NCBI GenBank assembly: GCA_022605405.1
Contig: JABYQQ010000011.1
Location: 62,001 to 126,000 of the forward strand
DNA length: 64,000 bases
DNA from: Earliella scabrosa
Taxonomy: Eukaryota > Basidiomycota > Agaricomycetes > Polyporales > Polyporaceae
Direction of reading: 5' to 3'
Shown: piece after piece, positions 47,495 through 58,599 of the stretch
Numbering within the stretch: position 1 is the stretch's first letter
Layout: every line of letters begins with the position of its first letter
The notes under the pieces: generated by a model
Told to the model about the DNA's origin: nothing
Database searches by the model: none
The model's input: the letters and a program-made list of their open reading frames with translations, nothing else
Translations under genes and position numbers: made by a program

Positions 47495-48710
47495 TCACAG
47501 GCGGTCTTACGAGGAAACATGAGCATGACGGGCAATATAAACGTTTACACTACTCACTCTGATTTTTGCGCTTCTTGTACCATCCCGGTTCCAGCCACGA
47601 GGGTTTCTTGTGAACCTCTGTCAGCGTGAGCACCCGTCCGTCAGACGGGCGCTTGTATCCGACTTGCACCTTCTTCCAGCGGTATTCCCGACCATCCTCC
47701 GCAACCCATACCCACATTTGCAATTGGCCCTTGAATCGATGCAGAAACAAGTCATTCTCAGCCAATTCGGGACGGTGCGAGAGATCGGGCGGGTGACGGA
47801 TGGCCTTCCGCGAGGCGGTCTGCCAGAACCAGACGTAGAATACTTCTCCGGCTGGTCCTTCGGACCCGGCTTGCTTCCGCCATTCACGTTCAAGGTACTC
47901 CGTTTCCTGAGCGACAGTAAGTCTATGCACTGAGGGTGGATGAATCTAGACGCACGTCGAGAGCCTCCTCATCGCTCGACAACTCAGAGAGCGACGACAG
48001 ACTGGAGCACGATGGGCGACGGGATGGACCAGCCCGGGGCTGCGCCGGGGCTTTCCCCTTCGGAGGACATGGTTCGATGGGTCTTCGCGAGGGGGGTGGT
48101 ATAGAAGGTACGGCAGAGAGAGCTGGGCCAACCGTCGATGCATCGTGATTGTCATGTATCCCTAGAGGTTCGCCAGGGGTAGGAGGATGGTCGGGTATGT
48201 GATCTTCGTGAGCCGGTGTGAGAGGACCGCCTGAGCCTTCCGCACTCCGGCCGATGTTGAAGGACGGGGTAGGTTGAGGAGGAAGTGGATGGATAACGAA
48301 CGTTGGACGCTTGCGTGACGCCTGCGTACGCTGGTGAGGAGAAGGCGAAATTCCAGGAACTGCACCCTGCTCTGCCGGGTGGTCGACACTGGGTGGTGTT
48401 GATACAATGTACATCGGACCTAGCAGTGCCACACATACCTCGCGCGATTTCCCGATAACTCTGCTGTGAAATCTCGCCTCTTCAACGCTTTGTGAGGCTT
48501 CTTCGGAGGCAATGGGGGGGCCGGGAACACCAGATATGTCGGATGTTGAGGTTGGACCCTAGCGGTGGCGGAATACGCGTAGGCCAGAGTACGCGTGCGT
48601 CGAACGTGGTGCACAGGGCGAGGGCGGCTCCAAAACCAATAGATCCCCGCTCCGAGAAGTAGGCAAAGAAAGAGCGCAAATGCAGCCCGAGGATCCAGCT
48701 CGGTCGACAT
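47495..48710 (-). CDS. Membrane-anchored protein, tandem family member 1 (354 aa)
   Basis: Exons 48710-48439, 48388-47956, 47906-47558 and a tiny last exon 47505-47495 join in frame; the last one is tentative. The N-terminus has one hydrophobic segment (AAFALFLCLLLGAGIYWFW) followed by basic residues, so it is a signal anchor with most of the protein cytoplasmic. A Pro/Ser-rich linker leads to a C-terminal domain: LAENDLFLHRF, MWVWVAEDGREYRW, KRPSDGRVLTLTEV, PSWLEPGWYK. The same domain ends the two genes at 49.2-50.3 kb and 53.4-54.3 kb. I do not recognise the domain. Confidence 0.65.
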
Positions 48711-49209
48711 GATGGGGAAGGTAGAGAGGTGAGCACTCGGGGTACTGGAGAGCGGCAGGGTATGGAAGGGTTGGTTACAAGGTCTTTGAAATTGCCAAGA
48801 GCTTAGCGCGCAGGGCCGAGTCCCCGCCGCCGTCCGGGCCGCCGTCCGGGCCGGACGTCGCCGTCGCGACTGGACGCAATCCGTCGTTGATGCCAGTCAA
48901 CAGCAGCCAACGCGATCTAGGATGGGATCTTGAGACGCTTTGCATTGGAGACGTCTAACGGAGTTATAACGTAGAAGTAGAGAGTGTATGGAAGACATGG
49001 AAGGACGGCGACGCATTAAGGAGGGAACAGTAGCATAGAGGATGGTCGGAACTTGGACAGGAAGGACAGACACCAGTAGGGATGTAATATAGAAGGAAGG
49101 AAGGAAGGAATGTAAGATGATACAGACTGCAGAGGCAAACGGCAGAGAGAACGGAAGGGAGAGACGGACAAATAGAGGGGAGAGCCACGGTGTGAGGGCA
49201 CCGCGCCAA
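48711..49209. other. Intergenic stretch
   Basis: No gene supported. It contains GC-rich GCCGTCCGGGCC duplications near 48830-48856 and AAGGAAGGAAGG near 49094. Upstream regulatory sequence of family member 1 would lie here. Confidence 0.5.
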
Positions 49210-50316
49210 TTAGACGTTAAGCATGGAATGCCCGTCAGAAGACCTCATGGCTGAATGAGAACAACGTCAAGATGGACCGAGGTTATCAAGGGTTATCGAC
49301 TTACCGTGATCGAGCTTCGAGTAATGCTCCTTCGAAACCCATCCAGGTTGCTTGGTCACGGGCGTGACGATGAGGCGGCGGCCGTCATCGCGGAGGTAGC
49401 CGTACCAGACTGGCTTCCAGAAAGGACCGTTACCCTCGACAACAGTCCAGAGCCAAAGCTTGTACTGGTCAGCCGCGGTTCTGTGATAAAAGAGGTCGCC
49501 CGGAGCCAGTTTAAGATCGGATGGGACGTCGGTGAGGTCAGGCGGCATGAGGATTGGCTCGTCGGTCGGTACCTTGGGGTACCAGTAAACCGTTAGCACC
49601 GGAGGCTTCTTCTTCGGAGTAGCCTTCCGCTCTCCTCTACCGTACTCGAAGTCCACGTCCGCATTGTTGACCTTCGGCGTAGAAAGGGCCGCTGACCTGA
49701 CGTTGGGATCCAGGGAAGGACGGGGGGTGGCGGCAGGGGTACGCGAAGAAGTCTCCGGGGTGGCTGAAATAGCGGAGGGACCCGGCGGAGATTCAGGATC
49801 GACGAGAACGTTGGTAGTCGGTTTGGAAGGACCGGAACCTGACGCCTCGGGGAGAGCGACCGTGACCGTGACTGTGAAAGGGGACGTGGCGCGAGCCGAC
49901 TGGAGTGTCGCACTAGGGGTACCAACGCGCGGACGCGAAGGTCCGGGGACGGACTGGGATGGGGAGCGATGACGCGAAGACGATCCATTGACCGGCGGAG
50001 AGGGATCCTGCCCATCAACGCTTGTGTCTCTGATGTAACATACGGTCATCAGCTGAATCCGGAGTCATCCTATCCTGAACACTTACACGACATTCCCAGT
50101 ATCAGAGAGAGTGCGGCTGACGGTACGTGCAACGACGACCTTGCGACGTGCTACCCTTTGTTCCCCGCCACCGCGACCGTGGACAGGCCGCGTGGCAGGC
50201 GCCTTTCGACGACCACCAGAGGACGCCAGCGTCCGTCGATACGTCCAGACAGCATAGAAGCCATAGCCCGCGAATCCGAGCGCGAGAAGTAGGAGGAGAT
50301 AGAATGCTGAGGACAT
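49210..50316 (-). CDS. Membrane-anchored protein, tandem family member 2 (331 aa)
   Basis: Exons 50316-50087, 50029-49305 and 49250-49210 give an unbroken 331-residue frame. Start chosen at MSSAFYLLLLLALGFAGYGF, which puts the membrane segment at the very N-terminus as in family member 1. A Ser/Pro/Thr-rich linker (residues about 80-210) precedes the shared domain: LTVYWYPKVPTDEP, GDLFYHRTAADQYKLWLWTV, FWKPVWYGYLRDDGRRL, VTPVTKQPGWVSKEHYSK. The short last exon has the same position and phase logic as in member 1, which supports both models. Function unknown. Confidence 0.7.
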
Positions 50317-50448
50317 GGTGAGAGTGAAGATGAGGAAGAGCCGAGGCACGGTCATGCAATTTATTGGTGGTAGAGGATACAAAGACGCAAAGAAGATGAA
50401 ACGACACGTGGGATGACGTCCTCGAGGCGGTAACGCGCCAGTTTTGTA

Positions 50449-51794
50449 TCATTCAGAGGGGCCGTCGACGATCGGATGAGACGAGTCGTTGCGTGAAGTA
50501 TCCATGATAGCCCTGAGTAACCCTTGCTTGACTGTCGAAATGTTTATGGTGAGCAAACATGCTTCCTGAATGAACAGATTCAGCGCGGGCTAGCAGGAGC
50601 AGTTGCATGGTACGTACATGGACGCGCAATTTGATGGCGTTCCGGATGCCGTCAAACTCCGTCCGCGCGCGTGCCAGCTTGTCGATCGACACTTCTCGGC
50701 CTTGTAGAAACGGTCGCGCGGATGGCAGGGCGGTGGGGATATGGGCCTTCGCATGCAAAGCCTATGATACATTGAGCCGTGGCAAGATCGCGGCGATGAT
50801 GCAACGTACGTTGATTCCTTGGAGAGCTGAATCGACTTGTGCCGACGAAACCTGCAATCGTGACTTGATATGGGACAAGTCGGTCATCGCAATTGCATAT
50901 AGACAGGCGGTGACCTGTGTCTTCTGCTCCTCATGGCCAGTGAACATTTCGACAGCAGTGGCAGTGGCTGCAGATGCGAGACGCAGTTCAACGCTGTAGT
51001 TCGTCAAGGCTTGCGCGAGTGTGTCCACCTGGGGCTGCGCAGAATTGATGATTGATCGTAAAGCTCGTGTTGGCGATCGGGAGAGGGTACTCGTAGCCGC
51101 CCTCATATCAGGCTGAGGGACGTCAATGAATATCACCTAAAGAATAAGTAGACCGAAGTTCACGTACTCGAGGCAAGTCTATGATGCGCAAGGCGTCTCT
51201 GTATGCTTCCGCAAAGTTGCGGACGCTCTGTTGGAAGGCTCGGAACGAATGTTGAGACTTATTGAATTCGGCGAGACAGCGTTCCGTATGCTCCCGCTGG
51301 GGTGACGCTAGAATGTGAGGAAAGCAGGCGTACAGAGCGTGGAGCTGCGCGACGCATTGGTTTGCATATAGGTCAACTGAATTACGAACACACCTGACTG
51401 AAGTCCTTGTCCACGCGGTCGCAGAGCGTAAAGGCCCTTGTGACCAACTCCTCCACTGACTCGTTGTTGCGACGCCTGAAGAATCCCGCCTCTCGTCGTA
51501 TGATGGTCCGTCGCTGGATCCTGTAGGTCTCATTGACGTCCACGAACGATTTCCTGACGTAGTCGGATATATTCTCGGCTGTGACGGTGGCCGTAGCCTT
51601 GATATTGAGCGCCCTACAAACGACCGAAGGATCAGCTGTAAGCCATCGAGACACGAAAAGGCAACTCACTTCACGATAGCTGCCCTCGAAATTTGCACGA
51701 TATCCCTGAGTTCGCATTCAGCTCGTTGAGCTGCGGCGATGGCGTCTTCGCAAGAGCACTCCGCCATCATAGACATGCAAGTGGGAGATTGCAT
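50449..51794 (-). CDS. Helical orphan protein (345 aa)
   Basis: Exons 51794-51670, 51613-51394, 51296-51168, 51112-50810, 50761-50618 and 50565-50449 join through GT-AG introns without a stop. Sequence is largely amphipathic and helical (AENISDYVRKSFVDVNETY, NNESVEELVTRAF, EFNKSQHSFRAFQQSVRNF, RAIMDTSRN), with no membrane segment and few Pro. The start is uncertain because ATG codons lie at 51794 and a little downstream, and the frame is open a short way upstream. I do not recognise it. Confidence 0.6.
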
Positions 51795-51966
51795 GCAATA
51801 TCTTCGGAGAGGCGTTTTGGGCGTAGCTCTTCACCAAGCCCTTTGTGCAGCATCGGAAACACGCGTGGGCATACGATGGTACATTGATCACGTGCATAAC
51901 ACAGGATGCAAGGGCAAGTCAAGAGTCAAGAAACTACGCACATTTTGTCAATTCCCATGTCCGCTC

Positions 51967-53249
51967 TCAACCCCGTGCACCGCCGAAGAGGAAGAGGCGT
52001 CTGATGGGCTCCTCGACCTCGGTCTCCACCAATTGCTCAACACCAGCAATTATTTTGCGCTCGACCTTGCGCGAAATCGGACCTCTGACCGCCATGATAG
52101 GATATTGGAGCAGCTCATCAGGATAACTACAGGCTGATTCACCCGGTCAGTCGGTGAACGAGAGGCGATTTGCAACGGCGCAGTGCGCGTACCGGTCGTG
52201 GGTTGCCATGCGGCAATCTGCCTGTTATGCATGCCCCTATCGTCAACTGTACACTCTTGCGGACATCGAGCTTGAGGTGGGGAAGAATTGTGAGCTAAAA
52301 TACCTTCCCAATCGCGACATCGGATGAAATTACCTACTGTTCTCCGACCGAGACGTGGAGGACCGTGACTGGGCACGACGGAAGAGCGCAGCCGAGAATT
52401 CATCATACAGGTGTTGGGTGTGGGCGTCGAAGGTGGTTCCATTCGACTGGTATCGAGGGGATATACAGCAGCAGGGTTGGTGAGGAGCTGCACCATCACG
52501 CGCACCGATTGGAGCGTCATCGCGTCGGATGTGAGCGGTTTGACTAGATGGGACAGTGCCGCCGTACACGCTGGCTCGCCAAGCGTTGGACCCGTCGGTC
52601 CATCCTGGAATGGGAGATGGCACGAGTTGCACATGCGGTACTGGGATACCCCACGGGGTCTTGCGGGGGGCATCTGAGCTGAGGGCGGCCTGAATGCGGC
52701 GCGCAGCCATGATTATTCCGCCTTCGAGTCGAGGGGCATGGTGATCGCACGAGCGGGATGGAGTCTTCGAGAGAGGTGGTGGAGGTGGTAACGGAAGAAA
52801 GCCGTAGATCGCAGCAAGTCGCTGGTATGCGCTGATATGAGGGTCGATGCTCTCTAGGTCTTCACTCTGAGTTGAAGTTGCAGGTTCGCAACATGCAGGA
52901 ACCAATTCGCAGGATGAACAGCTTCCGGGTGCCTCCAGCTGCGCACAATCAGTTGAGATCGAGGCAGTGGAATACGTATCGTCGGTTAAATCTGGAAGAT
53001 GGCCATCGCTGTCGTGATGACATAGAGGATGAGGGCTACGGACGATCATAGCGGGGATTGTAGCAAGTTGAAGAGATTGTCGATTGGGCGTCTATTGAGA
53101 TCACAAACGATTACTGAGGACAGGTGACGTAGTCCAGTATGCGCTAGAAGCACACCCGTTCCCGTAGTACTTACCTCGAACTGCGTCTCGGTCACCCAAG
53201 ACGGCTCCCATGCCCCGCTACCATGTCCGCCGCACCAGCCGCACTCCAT
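51967..53249 (-). CDS. Orphan protein with N-terminal Cys motif (365 aa)
   Basis: Exons 53249-53175, 53091-52338, 52294-52193 and 52133-51967 give 365 residues. The N-terminus MECGWCGGHGSGAWEPSWVT has a Cys-X2-Cys-X2-His group and a PSWVTETQF phrase that echoes the shared domain of the neighbouring tandem family. It continues with a Ser/Pro-rich region, a block with CDHHAPRLEGGIIMAARRIQ and PHVQLVPSPIPGWTDGSNAW, and a basic C-terminus. It could be an orphan gene or the rearranged end of family member 3. Function unknown. Confidence 0.55.
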
Positions 53250-53422
53250 GCTCGGATTAAGCCTGCGTGCAGTGTGAGAAAGTCGGCATGGTCGGCGCTC
53301 TTGATGATGTTCGACGAAGCGATCATACAAGTTGATTCGGGCATAGATATATCATACGCGGAGATACACGATGATTGGGAGACATGAAGATAAGAGCACT
53401 CTCAGCGGGAACGACCAACTTA

Positions 53423-54286
53423 CACTGCATGACCACGGAGGGCCTGCCGGAAGTAGGCCTCGCTGACCCAGGAGGGCAACCTCAACACCGGCGTAAGGGT
53501 CAATCGACACCCATCGTCGCGGCGGTACCCCGGACTCACAGGAAGCCAGAGGGCTCTAGCGTCCCGGTCGACGATACGCACCCAGAGGAGGAGGGTGCAC
53601 GGATCGGTGAGAACCACGTGAACGTAAACGTCACCGAGGAGAGGTGCCTCTAACAAGGCATCGCGAGGGGGTGGTATGGAAATAGGCGTAGGTCCCGCGC
53701 TTCTGAAAAATGCGGTTGGCCTGATCGACAAGCCATCCTCATCAAGCGTGCCGAGGTATGGGCGACACTTGATGTGTCGGGAGATCCTGGCACCAGGCTA
53801 GGGTTGCACGTTAATCAGGTTGACGGCATGAGAGGCCGTACGGCTCACCTGCAGGATCTGTCCCTCGCTTCGCAACGAATGGAGAAGTATGTTGCGTTGG
53901 CCCCCGGCACGGCAAGGCGCGACGAGACGCTGGTCCTTACAGTTCATCGGACGACGAACGAACGTGGCAGCGGCGTTTGTGGGTTGATACTCATAGAGCT
54001 CGAATGGCGAGTTTGGCTGACGAATGATCCGCCAGACCTTGTCACGGCCAGGGACTTCCGGGCTGAGGGCTCAATGAGCGAGGCACAGGAGGTATCGGAG
54101 CCAAACAACGCACCCTCTAATTCCGACCGATGTCACGTTGACTGCGACGTCGGGATGACTGACCGTCGGGGGATGTGATGACGGGACCGAAGTAGGTAGA
54201 CCAGAATCAACGCCAAGGAGATCGCAAACCTGCATGTATGCAGGCACAACGACAACGAGCGCAGAGAGCGCAAGGAGTGCAGACAT
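53423..54286 (-). CDS. Membrane-anchored protein, tandem family member 3 (incomplete model)
   Basis: The start MSALLALSALVVVVPAYMQ gives an N-terminal membrane segment as in the other two members. Exons 54286-54114 and 54062-53849 are well supported by phase. The third exon (about 53767-53424) carries the shared domain: PTPISIPPPRDALLEAPLLG, TLLLWVRIVDRDARALWL, YRRDDGCRLTLTPVLRLPSW, VSEAYFRQAL. Its left boundary needs an unusual AAG acceptor, and the last exon beyond the GTAAGT donor at 53423 was not found. The linker between membrane segment and domain differs in sequence from members 1 and 2. Confidence 0.55.
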
Positions 54287-54328
54287 GTCGAGTGCGGAAG
54301 AGGTTATCCTCAATGCGGCCGAGTCTGT

Positions 54329-54339
54329 GTATTTATAGC
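54329..54339 (-). promoter_or_regulatory. TATA-like box of family member 3
   Basis: On the minus strand GGCTATAAATAC lies 43-53 bases before the ATG at 54286, a reasonable place for a core promoter with a short leader. Confidence 0.45.
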
Positions 54340-55619
54340 CATCATACGGCACTTGCTGAAAGGAACTCGAGTGGAAGAGGGATTGCTCACCGGGGGTTGT
54401 CCAAACGCGCATCTCGCGCACAAAGGGGAAGGGAAAAGCCACCCATTCCCCCGCTTGCATCTATGCTCCTAAGAGTACATGAGGACCATCATGTATTGGC
54501 CGCTAGCTCGACGCTAGGTCTTCAATGCGGCACAAAGGGCCTAGACAAGAATGGATCACCGGCGCAGCGGTTGCGACCTCCCAACGGAATAGGGCCATGA
54601 GGATAGCGGACCTGAATGGAGACTATAGGAACCGTGTACAATGCGCGACGCAGCCTAATCGTCCACTTGACGTTGTGACCGGAAAGGAAGACTGCAAGGG
54701 TAATCTCACCAGGCTTGAGCAGCCAAGTCGCCGACCAGTCCCGCTAATTCGTTGATGGCGATAACCGTCTCGTTGAATTTGTCTTTCTTTGAAGAACTCG
54801 GTCAAGACCTGCTCGCTACACCGAATCAAAATTCCTCATGATGAAAGAACAAACGCATCAACAACCACCTCGATAGTGACTACGATCGTAGCGCCCTCAA
54901 CCGATCCTACATGACCACGGGGCTCGCACTCAGCACCGACATCTTCGAAGCCGAGCGCGAGTGATGGTGATGGACCGCAAAAGCTAACATACCGCATGAG
55001 CTGAGGTTACTGCCATGGAGAAAAGCGCTACTGACGAAAACTTTGTCCTTCAACGCCAGTCGTAAGGGGAGACGCCGTCGTCGTCGCCGCTGCTGCCGCT
55101 AGGTCAGAGCGACCCAGCTTCTCCGACACCTGGGCTGGCTCCCATCCGTGTCGACGCGAGACTGATGCGACGCGTCCACCGCCTTCCCAGCATGCCTACG
55201 AAGTACATGTCGTCGACTCGTCCTGGTCTTCAGGCCAACGGTAGATGGATGCCAGCCTGTACAGCTTGCCGCGTCCTCCAAACTCCCCACGTCCGACGCG
55301 CGATCATGATGGGGGTTGGTGGGGCACACGATTGCACATACAGCTCCTCACAGCGCCTTTTATCCGTAGGGCGGAGACGCTCCATCCTGTTCGCGCTCTA
55401 GTGGACGAGCGGCCGGGCGGCATCTTGCGCCCTCGCCCCATTTCAACCTGCGTGACCCAACGATGCTCAGCACAACACCAGCAGCCAAGCGACAGTACTC
55501 ACGACTGCCTGCGCTGCACAATCGGAATGAGCTCTACGATCCGCCACCACAGCTTGAGCACACATCGCGACCCGCTCCTCGAATTGTGACGCTGGGGGGC
55601 TGGGCGCAGTGCTGGTGAG
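54340..55619. other. No gene supported
   Basis: Short open frames exist on both strands, but none has consistent splice sites, motif or composition. Decayed 3' sequence of the DUF2235 pseudogene may lie at the right edge. Confidence 0.4.
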
Positions 55620-57225
55620 CGTGGCGTGAACGGTGCCCGAGGGCATCGATGGCGTGCAACACGCGCCGCTCGACGTCCTCCTTTGAGCGCTTCATCGGCG
55701 TCGACGGGTTCAACGCGATGCAGGAATGCATGGCGAGGGCGGCAGGGGCGGGATCTGTTGCGCGTGCGTGAGCCGGGGCCCGAACTCGACGCCGACGCGC
55801 ACGTGCAGCCAGAGCGTGATGGGGTCGAGGCCGATGTCCTTGAGGAGCTCGGCGTGGAAGCGGATGCCGGTATTCGTCCGGAGGCACTCGCGGTTTATCC
55901 GCCGGAGCGGGATGCGTGCGAACGAGTGTTTCTCTGTTCTGGGATGGGGTGCGAGGTCGATATAACGGCACTGTACGCGGAACGCACGACCATTCAGTGA
56001 AACAAAACAGGGCATCCGTCAGTACATGCTCGCACTGCATGCCAAGGTCAAGATGCACGCACCGCATTGACAACCGGCGAACCACACCTCCTTCACGCCT
56101 ACGTCCGCGACCTTCTCCGCGCTGCTGCTCACCGTCTTCACCACGAACCCCTCTTCTCACCCTTGGACGTTCCGGCGCTCGCACTGTTGGCGAGGCTCGT
56201 GAGGCGCGACGGCGGCTTCGGCTTCGCAGCCGAGTGCGAGTGCGAGTTGAACCGAGAGCTGCTCCATACGCGTCTACGTGACGGTGCCCTGTGGCTCTCC
56301 CACGGCGAGGGCCGCTGATAGTAAACCGTGCGCGGCGCTCGTCGGGCGAGAGCGCGTCGCGGAGGGTGCGCATGGCCGTGTTTAACGTCGTGAAGGAAAG
56401 CCTATGCGGGATCACACCGACCGAACAGACCGTGTCCCTGCGTGCCCACGGAGCAAGAGAAAGCGTGCGCGCGTCAGTCTCGACGTTCGGCGTGCAGCTG
56501 AGAAGGGCGGCACCCGACGTACGCGGGGCACGAGGCGAAAAATGGGCAGCGGGGGATGCGAGGAAGGGAAGGGAAGGGCGACGTACCAAATGCCGATAAA
56601 GTCGAACGCCGTGTTCTGCTTCCAGACGAACTCGTCCGTGCGCGCGTAAATCTTGTGCGCGAACAGGATCTGCGACCTTGTGCAGCATGCCGGTGAGGGT
56701 GCGCGCTGTACGTCACGGACCGCGGGGGGGTATGTATAGTTTTGCATTAGCCCCCCTGGAGAAGGCGGATGAGGTGCGCGAGACAGGGACAATGCGGGGA
56801 CTCATCTATGACATGCATTGCATATCCAAGTTCCGGGAAACCATGTGGTCCAACGTCTTCGAAATGGCCTGGCCGGCCGAGGTTACGAGTAGTGGGCTCG
56901 TGTAGGTCCCATACCAGTCTGTCGCACTGGTCACGATCGCGATCGATCAATGGACACGACGTCACTGACCTGATACATCTGCTCGCGCCGACCATCCCGC
57001 TTGAGCATGTTGAAGAATTTGACCACGTTGTGAGTTCTGCAGAAATGGAGAGCAGTGCGTTAGAGTTTGCTGCGAGTGCGCAGAGGCACTCGTGGAGAGA
57101 CGGAGGCGGTACGGTAGCGTCATCGTCAGCAAAGGAAGTACGCACGTCTGCATCGAATTGGTCTCCTGTGCCGTCGAAGCACAGCACGAGTGTGCGCGGC
57201 CGTAACGGGGGAAGGGGGTGATATC
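55620..57225 (-). pseudogene. DUF2235 (Tle1-type) hydrolase, decayed
   Basis: DUF2235 proteins are alpha/beta hydrolases related to Tle1 phospholipases. Recognisable pieces in order: TLVLCFDGTGDQFDAD at the start; KFFNMLKRDGRREQMYQ; LTGMLHK; AHKIYARTDEFVW and AFDFIGIWDTVCSVGVIP; LNTAMRTLRDALSPDERRARF; EVWFAGCQCG; HSFARIPLRRINRECLRTNTGIRFHAELLK. Frames change between pieces: an extra base follows the first intron (AACTCACAACG), and another shift lies after MLHK. The nucleophile elbow normally written GFSRGAY is degenerate, with a stop next to the remaining Arg-Gly. The copy cannot be catalytic. An in-frame ATG is not visible at the N-terminus. Confidence 0.7.
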
Positions 57226-57619
57226 ATTGTCGCGCCGGTCTCGCTTGACGAGGAGTGCACGCTAGACGGAGTTGAAGTAGGCGGTGGACGCCCTGGAGGG
57301 GCGCAATAGAAGAGAAACGGGGACATGGGCCTATGCGTCGATTGATGAACGGCCGAGAACGATGAGAGGAGCGGAGGGCGGAAGGCGGGAAGGCGGGGGT
57401 ACTGCTGGGGCGGAGAAGCGACGTACAGAGGGTGGCAAAAGAGCGCGGCGGTCGGTGCAGGATGCGGAAGGTCGATGGAGGAGCGCAGAGTTGATGTCGT
57501 ACTCATGAGGTGGACTCGGACCCGTGTCGATCACGTGCACACACATGGGACGGCGACTGACGGCGATCGCGATCGTATAAGCACAACTCGTCCATACAGG
57601 GATAACAGATACCAGTACA

Positions 57620-58240
57620 CTACTGCTGCTGCTGGTTCAGTGCACCGCCCGCGGCGCCTGAGGGGTCGAACTCCTCGCTGATGTATTCGGCGACGGTGCC
57701 GCACACATCCAGCTCGTACTCGGAGTACTTGGACATAGCGTCCGAGTACGCCTCCACAAAGCCCCAGTAAGTATCATACCCAGGAAACTTGATACTGAAG
57801 TGGAAGCCTTCGTTGTCAGGGCCGCGGTGAGTGGTGTCATTGACGTGCACCGTGGCGTTCGGCTACGCCGCATGGGTCAATGCATGCACCACGGCGGGAA
57901 TCGGCTAAGCACATACCTGGTCAAGCTTGAGCTCGACATGGTCTCTCAATATGACGACATGCGTAGATCCTTCTGGGTCGCCGTCAGGCCCGGGGATGGG
58001 GACAACGGTGAGGACGTCTACGAGGTTGCTGCTCAATCACAAATCTCCGAAGGGGTTTGCTGGATACTCACATGTAATCGGCGCACATTGGAGGACATAT
58101 ACATGGCCCTCCCCAACACGGGTGCCTGTCAGCTCGACATGAGCCGCCGAGAAGATGGGTTGAGCGTTCCTGTCACACCCAAGATCAGGTTAGTAGAGGC
58201 GACGGAAGCCAATACGGCGAACTCACGGGAAGACGTTCAT
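57620..58240 (-). CDS. Small acidic orphan protein (151 aa), 4 exons
   Basis: Exons 58240-58227, 58169-58072, 58017-57917 and 57862-57620 join in frame. The product starts MNVFPNAQPIFSAAHVELTG, continues with a beta-rich look (GHVYVLQCAPITYVLTVVPI, HVVILRDHVELKLDQ) and ends in a Gln run. An alternative acceptor in exon 3 would give an early stop, so the TAG-adjacent acceptor at 58018 was preferred. No family recognised. Confidence 0.6.
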
Positions 58241-58320
58241 GTTGTTCGAGGGGAGTGCTGAGGAGATGATGGAGTGGGAGGGAGCAAGCAGTGACTGTCG
58301 ATGTCGATGGGACCTGCTCA

Positions 58321-58328
58321 ATTTATAG
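58321..58328 (-). promoter_or_regulatory. TATA-like box of the 151-aa gene
   Basis: CTATAAAT on the minus strand, about 80 bases before the ATG at 58240, in an otherwise GC-rich setting. Confidence 0.45.
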
Positions 58329-58599
58329 GCGGGGCAGACAAAGGAGAAGCGTCATGCGTCAATGGGGATGACACCTGTGCAAGAACGAGTCATCGGACGT
58401 CCCGCCCAAAGGAGCGATGCGATTGAGTTTCTACTCCGAAAGAGTCGTTGCAGGCTCATGCAATGACCGGGCTGCGCACTGCTCGCCGTGCACTAACGTC
58501 AAAGTAGTTCATCCGCCGCAAACGCAGACATGAAAACCAGAGACAATGAATATACCGCTTAGGTACATTCAGGCCGAAGGAGTTCAAAGCCATCGATAT

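Noticed and set aside
55534..56688. 384-aa open frame, minus strand
   Set aside because: It is a GC-rich shadow frame: the DUF2235 motifs lie in other frames, and this translation is dominated by Arg, Ala and Pro.
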